The notes under the pieces were generated by a model. It saw only the letters and a list, made by a program, of their open reading frames with translations, searched no databases and was not told the origin of the DNA. This document shows positions 17,422-25,644 of a stretch of 64,000 nt of DNA, piece by piece. Where the stretch lies: assembly GCA_016874005.1 (NCBI GenBank), contig VGVQ01000006.1:118760-182759 (forward strand), read 5' to 3'. The position numbers and the translations under genes are program-made. Position 1 is the stretch's first letter, and each line of letters opens with the position of its first letter. This DNA is from Gemmatimonadota bacterium (GTDB taxonomy: Bacteria > Gemmatimonadota > Gemmatimonadetes > Gemmatimonadales > GWC2-71-9).

Positions 17422-20017
17422 GGGTCACGGTACCCCGGAGGACCCGGCCGCTGCCATCGACCGCCTCGACCGTCTCGGGAATCCCGGCGCCGTCGTCGTA
17501 GATCCACCCTAACGCAACGCCCAGGTTCAGCGATGGCGAGAACCGCGACGATGTCAGATACCCGACCCGCTGGCCACTCGCCACCAGCTGGGCTCCATCG
17601 GCCGGGGCCTCAGGGAAGCGAAGCCCTCTGAGCATTCGATTGGGCCGGATCGCCGCCATCCGCTCCAGGGCGGTCCGGCCGACGAAATGCGGCTTGTCCA
17701 TCTTGACGGCCCAGTCGAGCCCGAGCTTGTGAGGGGTGCTGTCGAAGTCGGTGTCCTGGCCAACGATGATGTGGGCTTTCTCGAGTCGGAGCAGCCGGAG
17801 CGCCTCGAGACCATGAGGGGCGATCCCGAACGGCCGGCCGGCCTCGAGCAAGGCGTCCCAGAGGGCCACCGAGTGGGAGCGGGGATGATGCAACTCGAAC
17901 GACAACTCGCCGACGAATCCCACTCGCATCACCAGGCAGTCGATTCCGGCCACCGATACCGAGGCCAGACCGCCGTAGGGAATGGCCTTGGCATCCACCG
18001 CCCCGCCGGCCAACCCGCTCAGCACCTCGCGGGCTTTCGGTCCACAGAGGTTGATGGCGCCGAGCGTGTAGGTCTGGTTGGCGAGGTAGACGTCGTGACC
18101 CCAGGTATCGGCCCAATCCCGGAGCCAACTCTCGACCACGTCGGCGCCGCCACTCGTGAAAGTGAGGTAGTAGCGTCCGTCGCCGAGCGACCCGACCAGG
18201 CCATCGTCGAAGACGTAGCCCGCCTCGTTGAGGAGCAAGGTGTAACGGCTCCGGTGAGACCTGAGGTCCGCCACTCGGCAGGGGTAGAGACCTTCCAGAA
18301 AGGCGGTAGCATCGGGTCCAGCGACGAGGTACTTGCCCAGGGTGCTCACGTCCATCACGCTGACCCGTTCCCGGACGGCGCGGTACTCGTCCGGCACGTT
18401 GCCGTACCGCTCGACTCGCTTCCAGGCCCCGGCCCACTCCATGGTGCCGCCGATGGCGAGGTGTCGGTCGTGGAGCGCGGTCCGGTATTCGAGCGGATAG
18501 CGGGCCCCGGCTGCCACGTCTTCGAGCCGAACCGGCCGAGCCGGTGGGCGGGCGGTGGTCGGCCCGCTCGAGATCTCCTCCGGGGCGCGGGCCCTGACGA
18601 ACCCTTGGAGGTGCCGATGACAGAGCCCACCCTGACAGGGGCCCATGGACACGGTCGAGTATCGCTTGAGCAGCTCGGTCGATTGGAACCCTTCGTGCCA
18701 GGCGAGGTCGAGGTCCGGCACGGTGATGTCTTCACAGAGGCACACGAAGCCCGCGGCCGGCGATTCCGGCAGGTCTGGTCGAGCCGTCGTCGTCGCGCCG
18801 CCGCTTCCCGCGGCGCGTCCGTCGGCCTCGGCCTCCGCGAGGGACAGGCCCGGTCGGCCGGCATCGCCCACGACCGCCACTTCGACCGACGCGGCGGCCG
18901 CCTGCCGGGCCAGGTTGCTTCGCGGCTCGAGTCCGACCGCCACGACGACGCCGTCGCAGGCGATCCGGTGCCGGCTGCCCCCCACCTCGATCACCGCACT
19001 TCGGACCCGCTTGAGCCCTCCCACCGCCGCGATTCGGCCTCCGGCGAAGACCCGGGCGCCCCCGCGGATCCGGCCGGCGAGCGCGGCGGGGGCAGCCACG
19101 GCCGCGATCTTGACACCGGCCGCTTCGAGCATGGCGAGGTGCTCGAGCCCTTCCTCGCGGTCGATCGCGACCACCGCGACCTCGGCCGGACGAAGGCCGC
19201 GCGAGGCCATCAGCGCCGCGCCGCGACCGAGCCACACGCCCGGCAGATCGTTGCCCGCGAAGGCGCCATGGACATCCATTGCCCCGGTGGCAACCACCAC
19301 CCGCCGTGGCATGACGAGGTGAAGGGCGTCAGCGGCGACCACCGGCACCAACGGTCCCTCGTAGACGCCAAAGGCCGTTCCTCGCTCGAGCACCGTGATG
19401 CCGGCGGCAGAGCGGACCGACACCGCCAGGCTGGTCGCCCGGTCACGCACCGGACCGGAAGGGAGTTTCTCCCCGATGGCGCCTTCGTCGCAGATGACGA
19501 CCGTCTGGCCGGCAGCCGCCGCCGCGAGCGCGGCCCCGAGGCCGGCCACCCCGGCGCCGATCACGCAGAGGTCGGGGTGGTGGTAGCGGCGCTCCCGATC
19601 GGTCGGGGGTGCGGCGGTATCGACATCTCCGAGCCCCGCGAGCCGCCGGATCGACGGCTCGACGGTGGCAAAGAAGCCGGCCGGCTTGATCATCGACTTG
19701 TAGTAGAAGCCGACCGGAAGGAGCGCCCGCAACCACCAGAGCCCAGCGAGGAAATCGAAATCGGCCGACGGCCAGCCCGTGGACCGCCGCACTCGCTGCC
19801 CCGGCTCCGCCGGCGTGACGCAGGTCCGGGTCGCCGCCTCACCGTCGACGGTCATCATGCAGTTAGGGCAGTCGCCGGTGCCGCAGTACATCCCCCGAGG
19901 CCGATGGTACTTGAACGAGCGCGAGAAGATCCGGACCCGAGCCCGGTACAGGGCGGTCGCGATCGAGTCACCCGGCTCGAAGGGAATGGCCCGCCCTTCG
20001 AAGTCAAACGACGTCAT
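17378..20017 (-). CDS. soxA: Sarcosine oxidase alpha subunit, iron-sulfur variant (SoxA)
   Basis: Large subunit of a sarcosine-oxidase-type complex, 879 aa. It has an N-terminal ferredoxin-like Fer2_4 part, an NAD/FAD-binding part (VIGAGVAGLGAALA, about 152-165) and a C-terminal GcvT domain that would hand the methyl-derived one-carbon unit to tetrahydrofolate (about 500-879). Unlike classic SoxA, the N-terminal part keeps four cysteines (45, 50, 53, 66; CGTGDCPNC...TC), and a BFD-like pair CLC...GPCQGGLC is present at about 426-463. These suggest [2Fe-2S] clusters, as in HcnA/octopine-oxidase relatives. It overlaps soxD by 14 bp. Confidence 0.88.
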   Translation of the reverse strand: MTSFDFEGRAIPFEPGDSIATALYRARVRIFSRSFKYHRPRGMYCGTGDCPNCMMTVDGEAATRTCVTPAEPGQRVRRSTGWPSADFDFLAGLWWLRALLPVGFYYKSMIKPAGFFATVEPSIRRLAGLGDVDTAAPPTDRERRYHHPDLCVIGAGVAGLGAALAAAAAGQTVVICDEGAIGEKLPSGPVRDRATSLAVSVRSAAGITVLERGTAFGVYEGPLVPVVAADALHLVMPRRVVVATGAMDVHGAFAGNDLPGVWLGRGAALMASRGLRPAEVAVVAIDREEGLEHLAMLEAAGVKIAAVAAPAALAGRIRGGARVFAGGRIAAVGGLKRVRSAVIEVGGSRHRIACDGVVVAVGLEPRSNLARQAAAASVEVAVVGDAGRPGLSLAEAEADGRAAGSGGATTTARPDLPESPAAGFVCLCEDITVPDLDLAWHEGFQSTELLKRYSTVSMGPCQGGLCHRHLQGFVRARAPEEISSGPTTARPPARPVRLEDVAAGARYPLEYRTALHDRHLAIGGTMEWAGAWKRVERYGNVPDEYRAVRERVSVMDVSTLGKYLVAGPDATAFLEGLYPCRVADLRSHRSRYTLLLNEAGYVFDDGLVGSLGDGRYYLTFTSGGADVVESWLRDWADTWGHDVYLANQTYTLGAINLCGPKAREVLSGLAGGAVDAKAIPYGGLASVSVAGIDCLVMRVGFVGELSFELHHPRSHSVALWDALLEAGRPFGIAPHGLEALRLLRLEKAHIIVGQDTDFDSTPHKLGLDWAVKMDKPHFVGRTALERMAAIRPNRMLRGLRFPEAPADGAQLVASGQRVGYLTSSRFSPSLNLGVALGWIYDDGAGIPETVEAVDGSGRVLRGTVTHGPFYDPQGARLRA

Positions 20018-20249
20018 GGATGGCGTTGGTGATGGTGTTGCGGGTCAGGGTGAGCCACCGCCGGCAGCCGGCGTGGTGGAACCATCGCTCCCGCTGGTCG
20101 CCCGCCACGTTCCGGCGAAGCCACACCCGCCGGTAATCCGCCTCGACGTCGGCTTCGACGCCGTGGCCACCTTCCGGCAGCTCGCCACTCGCCCAGAACT
20201 CGCCGTAAGGGCGGCGGCCGCAGTGGGGACAGGGGATCATGAGAGCCAT
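20004..20249 (-). CDS. soxD: Sarcosine oxidase delta subunit (SoxD)
   Basis: 81-aa zinc-binding subunit of the heterotetramer. IPCPHCGRRP near the N-terminus and 'RERWFHHAGCRRWL' near the C-terminus are the usual SoxD marks (Cys7, Cys10, His59/His60, Cys63 as probable ligands). First gene of the operon. ATG 20249 has no good ribosome site and lies only a few bases past the predicted transcription start; ATG 20240 (MIPCPHCG) is an alternative start. Confidence 0.88.
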   Translation of the reverse strand: MALMIPCPHCGRRPYGEFWASGELPEGGHGVEADVEADYRRVWLRRNVAGDQRERWFHHAGCRRWLTLTRNTITNAIHDVV

Positions 20250-20258
20250 CTGATTCTC

Positions 20259-20287
20259 ATATTATGCGAGGCGGTTCCGTTTTTCAA
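20259..20287 (-). promoter_or_regulatory. Promoter of the soxDAGB operon
   Basis: On the minus strand: -35 TTGAAA (20282-20287), 17-bp spacer, -10 TAATAT (20259-20264). Transcription should begin near 20252, only about 3 nt before ATG 20249, so the mRNA is nearly leaderless. The -35 lies inside the first 21-bp repeat, a site where a bound regulator would control the operon. Confidence 0.55.
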
Positions 20288-20313
20288 TGCAACGGTTCCG
20301 TTTTTCAGTGCAA
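20272..20313. repeat. Two tandem 21-bp repeats, likely IclR operator
   Basis: Two directly adjacent 21-bp units, 20272-20292 and 20293-20313, identical except one base (A/G at position 16). Each starts CGGTTCCG, has a T5 run and ends TGCAA. The 21-bp period equals two helical turns, so two protein dimers would bind on one face of the DNA. They lie between divergent soxD and the IclR-family gene and cover the sox -35. Confidence 0.72.
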
Positions 20314-20350
20314 GAGTATCCCCCAAACCCGTTCCGCGCAAACCCCGCCG

Positions 20351-20376
20351 CCCCGGCCGGCGGACCGGCGCCGGGG
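20351..20376 (+). other. Strong hairpin in the iclR leader
   Basis: GC-rich hairpin: CCCCGGCCGG at the 5' side, CGGA loop, CCGGC then CGGGG at the 3' side (two bulged bases), followed by CTTTCGG. It would lie in the 5' leader of the IclR-family mRNA and might attenuate it, or end stray transcripts. Role inferred. Confidence 0.4.
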
Positions 20377-20425
20377 CTTTCGGATTCATTCTCAAACCGT
20401 GAGATTAGGCCCCGGGAGGCACCCC

Positions 20426-21166
20426 ATGCTCGAAAAGCTCAACACCATCCTCGACCTGTTTTCCGCCGAGCGTCCCGAGCTCACCTTCATGGAGATCGCC
20501 GACCGGTTGAACCGGCCGCGGAGCAGCGTCTACCGAATCCTGGCCCGCGCCGCCAGCGCCGGCTTTCTCGACCAGGACCCCGCCTCCGGGCGCTACCGGG
20601 TCGGGATCCGTCTGGCCTCCCTCGGCGAGTTGGCCCGCCATGCCACCTCGCTCCAGCGGGTCGCCTACCCCCAGCTGCTCCACCTCGCCGAGCGGAGCGG
20701 AGGTGAAACCTCGGTCCTGATGGTGCCGAGCGGCACCGAGGGTGTCACCGTCGATCTGGTCGAGGGTTTTCACCCGGTCCGGATCCCGCACCATCTCGGC
20801 GGCCGGTTTCCCCTCCACGCCACGGCGGGCGGCAAGACCTTCCTCGCCGCCATGCCGCCGGAGGAGGTGGCCCGAATCCTCAAGCGCCCGCTGGAGCGTT
20901 GCACGGCCAGGACCATCGTGGACCCCGCCAAGCTCCGGCGGGAGCTCGAGCGGGTGAGAGCGCAGGGCCACGGCGTCGCGGTCGGCGAGTGGATCGAGGA
21001 TCTCTGCGCGGTCGCCGCGCCGATCCGGAACCACCGCGGCCGGGTGGTGGCGGCCATCGGCGTCGCCTCGCCGTCGCCGCGATGGTCGCCCAAGGTCCGG
21101 AGCGCCCTGGCCCGGGAGTGCCTCAAAGCGGCCGAGGCGGCCTCTCGGGCGCTGGGCTACCGGTAG
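20426..21166 (+). CDS. IclR-family transcriptional regulator
   Basis: 246-aa DNA-binding regulator, likely controlling the divergent sox operon and itself. N-terminal winged helix-turn-helix (LTFMEIADRLNRPRSSVYRILARAASAGFL, about 18-48). C-terminal effector domain includes PQLLHLAERSGGETSVLMV, HATAGGKTFLAAMP and 'GEWIEDLCAVAAPIRNHRGRVVAAIGVASP', all typical of IclR. ATG 20426 is preceded by GGGAGG; an in-frame ATG at 20264 is rejected because it would cross the operator repeats and the hairpin. Tail-to-tail with the SelA-like gene, 60 bp apart, no clear terminator between. Confidence 0.92.
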   Translation: MLEKLNTILDLFSAERPELTFMEIADRLNRPRSSVYRILARAASAGFLDQDPASGRYRVGIRLASLGELARHATSLQRVAYPQLLHLAERSGGETSVLMVPSGTEGVTVDLVEGFHPVRIPHHLGGRFPLHATAGGKTFLAAMPPEEVARILKRPLERCTARTIVDPAKLRRELERVRAQGHGVAVGEWIEDLCAVAAPIRNHRGRVVAAIGVASPSPRWSPKVRSALARECLKAAEAASRALGYR

Positions 21167-21226
21167 GCGCGCCGTTTCGGCGATCGGGCCCAACGAGGTG
21201 GCCATCGACTGCACGGTCCCCCGCCG

Positions 21227-22528
21227 CTAAGCCGGTCGGTTCGCCGAGACGCCCTCGAAGTACTCCCGGATTCGTTTGGCGACCAACACCTCTTCGCCGT
21301 CGCGCAGCTGTCGGGTCCGTATCGCCAGATCGTATTCGATCCGGGGTCGGCCGGTCCGCAACGCGTCTTTCACCTGGGCCACGGTGACCGGCAGCACCCC
21401 TTGGTCCCATTGCAGGTCGACGTCGAGGTAGCCCATCGTGTTGGGGACCGCCTCGGCACTCAGGCCTCGGATGCCCTGCAGGGCGTTGGCGAGCCATCGG
21501 GCCTTGCGGTTCCAGCCGGTGATCACGGCCTCATGGTCGAGCGCGAGGTACCGATCGAAGGCCACCACCAGCCCGATCACCGACTCCTTGCCGAGTTTCA
21601 TTCCCCGGCCAAGTTGATCGTTGGGATAGTGATGGAGTCGGGCGGCTTGGACCAGATCTCGCCGGCCCGCGAGAATCCCCGTCGCCTGGGGGCCTTGGAT
21701 GCCTTTCCCGCCGCTGATGGCGATCAAGTCGGCGCCCATCTCGAGGAACCGCCGGGGGTTGGTGTGGGGCGGCATGTCGCTCGCCATGTCGAGCAGCACC
21801 GGAACACCGGCGGCGTGGGCCAGCGCGATGGCGTCAGCCAGCTTCATCACCTCCGGCCCCGGGGGACGGTTCCGGCGGACCGGAAAGGGCGGCGCGAAGA
21901 TCGCCTGCTTCTCGGCGCAGGCGAGGATCGCCACCATGGCGGTGGCAGGCCCCAGCATGGCGATGAAGTCGTCCCGATCCGTCGCCTCGACCAAGGTGGC
22001 CCCGGCGACCCGGTACGCCCGGTCGTAGTCGAAGCGGTGTCCCTTGGGGATGAGAACTTCCCGCCGGGGCCAGGTCGGGTGGGGCAAGGCCGCCACCTTG
22101 GCGGGGTCGGCGCCCGTTAGGCACCCGGCGCACCCCAACACCATCGAGCCGAAACCCCCGGTGGTCACCAGGGCGGCCTCGGCCCCGAGCCCCTTGGCGA
22201 TGTGAGCCCCCGCCGCGTCCATCAGTTCGTTCATCTCGACGAAGTACTCGTTGGCCTCGCTCATGGCCGCGATGACCTCCGGCGGCATCCGCGAGCTGGA
22301 GAGCCGGGAGATGTGCTCGTGGGCTCCGAGGTGGGGCCGAACGCCCAGCAGCCTGACGTAGACGTTGTCTTCGAGGTCGTGGGCAATCGCCTCGGGGGCC
22401 GGGCGAACGGGCCGAGCAGGTTGGGCGGGTTGGGCGGGTTGGGCGGGCGCCACGGTGGCGGCGGCGCCGGCCCCGAGGGTAGCGGCCGACGCCAGGCCCA
22501 TGAACGCGCGACGATCGAGTTCGGTCAT
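21227..22528 (-). CDS. SelA-like PLP-dependent protein with Tat signal
   Basis: 433-aa aminotransferase-fold enzyme of the SelA/D-glucosaminate-6-phosphate ammonia-lyase-like group. Probable PLP lysine is in SGGKGIQGPQATG (about residue 273); other marks are ALVTTGGFGSMVLGCAGC and VPVLLDMASDMPPHTNPRRF. The N-terminus RRAFMGLASAATLGAGAAA is a twin-arginine leader, so it seems exported folded, which is rare for PLP enzymes. A Pro-Ala-Gln tandem linker (DNA 22421-22447) follows. The start is ATG 22528; the frame is open upstream but lacks the family pattern. No selenium genes are nearby, so tRNA-Sec work is unlikely. Confidence 0.82.
   Translation of the reverse strand: MTELDRRAFMGLASAATLGAGAAATVAPAQPAQPAQPARPVRPAPEAIAHDLEDNVYVRLLGVRPHLGAHEHISRLSSSRMPPEVIAAMSEANEYFVEMNELMDAAGAHIAKGLGAEAALVTTGGFGSMVLGCAGCLTGADPAKVAALPHPTWPRREVLIPKGHRFDYDRAYRVAGATLVEATDRDDFIAMLGPATAMVAILACAEKQAIFAPPFPVRRNRPPGPEVMKLADAIALAHAAGVPVLLDMASDMPPHTNPRRFLEMGADLIAISGGKGIQGPQATGILAGRRDLVQAARLHHYPNDQLGRGMKLGKESVIGLVVAFDRYLALDHEAVITGWNRKARWLANALQGIRGLSAEAVPNTMGYLDVDLQWDQGVLPVTVAQVKDALRTGRPRIEYDLAIRTRQLRDGEEVLVAKRIREYFEGVSANRPA
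22421..22447. repeat. 9-bp tandem repeat in the SelA-like gene
   Basis: Three exact copies of TTGGGCGGG on the plus strand, coding (minus strand) for Pro-Ala-Gln units just after the Tat leader. Four-plus G-triplets on the plus strand could fold into a G-quadruplex. Confidence 0.8.
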
Positions 22529-22635
22529 CCGGATTTCCCCCGAAGAGCCACCCCAAGATACCGGGCCAGGATGAGCGACGGCAGGACGGATCGGGCATCG
22601 GCCCGCCTCGACCGCCGGGGCCCGTCGACCCGCAC

Positions 22636-22965
22636 TCAGCCCGGCGATCGTAGCCAACAGAGCAGCGCGTACCCGAGCCCGACTGCGTAGAGGGTCCCGA
22701 AGATCTCCTTGTTGAATCGAGCGAGCCACTCAGGAAGAAAGATGTCGAAATTCGCCCGGCGATCGGCGGTATGCCGCCCGGCGATCGGGGTGAGCGGGCA
22801 GCGCATCCCATTCGCCACCAGGACAACGACCTCGACGAGGACGACGAGAGCCATGACCAGCGTCCAATGGAACCGGCCGACGCTGGCCGAGAGATAGATC
22901 CCCGCGATGCACGCCACCATGACCACCCACACGGCAGTGTGGAGGAGCTTGATCCAGATCAGCAT
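22636..22965 (-). CDS. Small membrane protein, unknown function
   Basis: 109-aa protein with three likely membrane helices: about 5-25 (LLHTAVWVVMVACIAGIYL), 31-53 (WTLVMALVVLVEVVVLVANG) and 85-105. A short loop between them holds MRCPLTPIAGRHTADRRANFD, reminiscent of the CPLT motif of DUF2784-type proteins (from memory, uncertain). ATG 22965 follows an AGGATTCTCG stretch. Divergent from the esterase gene, with a palindromic GTATAC between. No function proposed. Confidence 0.7.
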   Translation of the reverse strand: MLIWIKLLHTAVWVVMVACIAGIYLSASVGRFHWTLVMALVVLVEVVVLVANGMRCPLTPIAGRHTADRRANFDIFLPEWLARFNKEIFGTLYAVGLGYALLCWLRSPG

Positions 22966-22973
22966 CGAGAATC

Positions 22974-23002
22974 CTGACGATCGGGGCACCGCGGAGTATA
23001 CT
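22974..23002 (+). promoter_or_regulatory. Probable promoter of the esterase gene
   Basis: -35 CTGACG (22974-22979), 17-bp spacer, -10 TATACT (22997-23002). The -10 lies in a palindrome (AGTATACT) and could also serve the divergent membrane-protein gene, though no good -35 is seen that way. Confidence 0.42.
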
Positions 23003-23045
23003 TCCCAGAGGCGTTCTTCGACTCACTCGACACCATCCGCCTCCA

Positions 23046-24002
23046 ATGACTCTCGCCTTCGAGCCTCGGCCCTATCGACCCGCCAACCACGATCAATTCG
23101 ACGTCATGGCCGAAGGCCTGGGCCGGTACCGCATCGACGTCTCGGTACCCAGGGGCCACCGGGAGGGCGGCACCCGCTACCCGGTGATCCTCGCCGTCGA
23201 CGGCAATCTCCTCTTCGACATCGTGCATACCGTGGCCCACGGCCGCTTCGCCGGCGCCGCGCCGGTGCTGCCACCGTCGGTCCTCGTTGGCGTCGGCTAC
23301 CCCGATGATGAGGGGTTCGCATCGTTCTACGCGCGGCGGAATTCCGATTTCCACGATGACTGGGCAATGACCGACCCCCTCGGCCAGGCCCTCCATCAGA
23401 TCTTCAATGCGCTCAAGGCGGCTGAAGGGAAGCCCGATCTCACGATGGGCACGGGAGGCTACCCTCGGTTCATGGCCTTCCTGCGCGACGAATTGCTCCC
23501 GTCGCTCGCCAAGCACTACCCGATCGACCTGGCCGGCCGCCACACCCTGATCGGCGACTCCTCGGGCGGGCATTTCGCTCTCCGGGCGGTGTTCGATCCG
23601 ACCAGTCCGTTCCGCCGCTACCTGATCATCAGCCCGGGTTTTTCGGCCGGCGACGACGGGATTCAACGGGCCGCCGAGGGGTATGCGGCGACCCACCCGG
23701 ACCTCGACGTCGACGTGTTCGCGTGCTGTGGCACCGTCGAGGTCGACCAAGATCCCGTGGGTGCCCTGTGCCGGTTCGGCACCGGGGTGCTCTGGACCGC
23801 CGAATGGTTCGGCGCCCGCCGGTGGCCCAGCGCCCGTTGTGAGTGGGAGATTTTCAACAACGAGGACCATTTGTCGATCGCACCGAGGGCGGTCGCCACC
23901 GGTCTGCGATCGGTGCACCGGCTGCGGCCAGGAGTTCACGATGCCGAGCTCAAGCGGGCTACCGCGGCCGCGCAGCAAGCCCTGATGGAACCGGCCCGAT
24001 GA
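23046..24002 (+). CDS. Esterase-D/IroE-like alpha/beta hydrolase
   Basis: 318-aa serine hydrolase of the putative-esterase family. Nucleophile elbow GDSSGGHFAL (Ser about 172), oxyanion region PVILAVDGNLLFD, and catalytic His in NNEDHLSIAPR. No signal peptide is obvious. Similar enzymes hydrolyse siderophore or feruloyl esters; substrate here unknown. ATG 23046 is the first in frame. Its stop overlaps the start of the following beta-lactamase-family gene as ATGA, so the two are coupled. Confidence 0.83.
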   Translation: MTLAFEPRPYRPANHDQFDVMAEGLGRYRIDVSVPRGHREGGTRYPVILAVDGNLLFDIVHTVAHGRFAGAAPVLPPSVLVGVGYPDDEGFASFYARRNSDFHDDWAMTDPLGQALHQIFNALKAAEGKPDLTMGTGGYPRFMAFLRDELLPSLAKHYPIDLAGRHTLIGDSSGGHFALRAVFDPTSPFRRYLIISPGFSAGDDGIQRAAEGYAATHPDLDVDVFACCGTVEVDQDPVGALCRFGTGVLWTAEWFGARRWPSARCEWEIFNNEDHLSIAPRAVATGLRSVHRLRPGVHDAELKRATAAAQQALMEPAR

Positions 24003-25582
24003 GGCCCGCCCGAAGCCACTCGGCGTTCGTCGTCGCGGCGCTCGTGGTCGCGACGACGGCCCGAGCGCAACCCCAGCTGACCGACTCGGAACGGCGGCTC
24101 GTGGCGGTGCTCCAAGAGGACATCCCCCAGATTCTCAGGCTGGTCGGGACGCCCGGGCTCAATCTCGCCATCGCGCGGCGCGGCGGGGTGATCTGGGAGG
24201 CCGGGTTCGGCTGGGCCGACCTCGAGCGCCGGATCCCGATGACCGCCTCGACGGTGACCCATTCGGGCTCGATGGGGAAGACCTACACCGCCACGGCGGT
24301 GATGCAGCTGGTGGAACGCGGTCAGCTGGAGTTGGACGCACCGGTCAATCGCTACCTCGGCGGCTGGACCATCACCAACCCACTCGGCGGTCGAGAGGTG
24401 ACGGTGCGCGATCTGCTCACCCACCGAAGCGGCCTGGCGCCCAACGCCGCCTGGAGCGTCCGGCGGGCGCCCACGCCGCTCGAGGCGCACCTTCGGCGGG
24501 CCTATGCCCGGGAGCGGAACGACTTCTACGGTGGGGCCGCCTCACCCACTTGGTCCGCCAAGGCGGGCGAGAAATACCAGTACTCGAACCTCGGGATCGC
24601 CACGCTGGGGTACCTCGTCCAGGTCACCAACCCGGAGCGGCTGTCGTTTTCCGACTACGTCCAGAAGCACATCATCGACCCCCTCGGGATGCGCTCGACC
24701 CAATACCCGCCGGTCCAAGACTCGCTCCACATTCGCCCGGAGATCTGGCGGCGGATGTCACGCGGGTACGCCGGGTTCGGCACCGCCCGGATCCCGACCC
24801 CGGAGATCTACTTCGAAGATCATCCAGCCGGCACCGTGGTCACGGTTCCCCGGGACCACGTCCGTCTGCTACTGGCGATGATGAACGGCGGCACGTTAGG
24901 CGGCTATCGGTTGCTGGCCCCGGAGACCGTCCGACAGATGCTGACCCCGTATCAGCAGACCGGGACGGATGCCGAGTTCGAGCCGTCCGGGGTGGGGCTG
25001 GTCTGGAACCTCCGCGATTGGAATACCGAGCAGCGGAGCTTCGAGCATGGCGGGGCCCACATGTGGGGCTGGACCAATCATTTCGTCGCCTACCCGGACC
25101 TCGACTTGGCGATTGCCGTGTTCATGAATCAATGGTCGCTGCCCGACGACGGGCAGGGGGCCCGGTATCGCGAGGCGCGCCTGGTCATCGACTTGGTTCG
25201 CGGCTGGGTCAGCCGTGAGAGGGCGAACACGCCCCGCCACCTGCCAGTGCGTTCGTGGGCCTGGAAGGTGTCATACGTTCAAGGGCTCATGATGGTCGAG
25301 AGCACCAACGGCGCCCTGGGCATCGCCGAGCGTTTCAGCCGCACCGACATCGACAAGATGGTCCGCGGCGCGGCGCCGCGGGCCGACCGATACCGAACCA
25401 TCCAGTGGGATCCCGCCGGCTTCCGCGCCGGCGTGGCGGATCTCTCCGCCGCTGAGCTCACTCCAGCCGGGATCGCGGCCTTCCTTGCCTCGGACCGGCT
25501 CCAGGTTCTGCCGGAGGAACTCCCCCTGATCTACCTCGAGCTCGGTGGGCGAGGGAACCTCACCGACACGCGGCCGCGATAG
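23999..25582 (+). CDS. Secreted serine hydrolase (beta-lactamase/PBP-fold)
   Basis: 527-aa exported class-C beta-lactamase-like hydrolase. Signal peptide MRPARSHSAFVVAALVVATTARAQ; catalytic SMGK (about residue 91-94) and YSN (about 195), then HGGAHMWGWTNHF near the third motif. The last 120 residues form a separate unassigned segment with no known motif. Members cleave peptides or esters rather than beta-lactams in most cases. ATG 23999 overlaps the previous stop. Carries one GTTAGGC (24895). Confidence 0.87.
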   Translation: MRPARSHSAFVVAALVVATTARAQPQLTDSERRLVAVLQEDIPQILRLVGTPGLNLAIARRGGVIWEAGFGWADLERRIPMTASTVTHSGSMGKTYTATAVMQLVERGQLELDAPVNRYLGGWTITNPLGGREVTVRDLLTHRSGLAPNAAWSVRRAPTPLEAHLRRAYARERNDFYGGAASPTWSAKAGEKYQYSNLGIATLGYLVQVTNPERLSFSDYVQKHIIDPLGMRSTQYPPVQDSLHIRPEIWRRMSRGYAGFGTARIPTPEIYFEDHPAGTVVTVPRDHVRLLLAMMNGGTLGGYRLLAPETVRQMLTPYQQTGTDAEFEPSGVGLVWNLRDWNTEQRSFEHGGAHMWGWTNHFVAYPDLDLAIAVFMNQWSLPDDGQGARYREARLVIDLVRGWVSRERANTPRHLPVRSWAWKVSYVQGLMMVESTNGALGIAERFSRTDIDKMVRGAAPRADRYRTIQWDPAGFRAGVADLSAAELTPAGIAAFLASDRLQVLPEELPLIYLELGGRGNLTDTRPR

Positions 25583-25644
25583 CCCGCGCTGGACGGACCT
25601 GCCACCCGACACTAAGATCTGTCGGTCAAACAGGTGGGGCGCTC

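Noticed and set aside
17687..20032. 781-aa open frame antisense to soxA
   Set aside because: GC-rich shadow of soxA; no motif, no ribosome site, composition rich in Arg/Gly/His.
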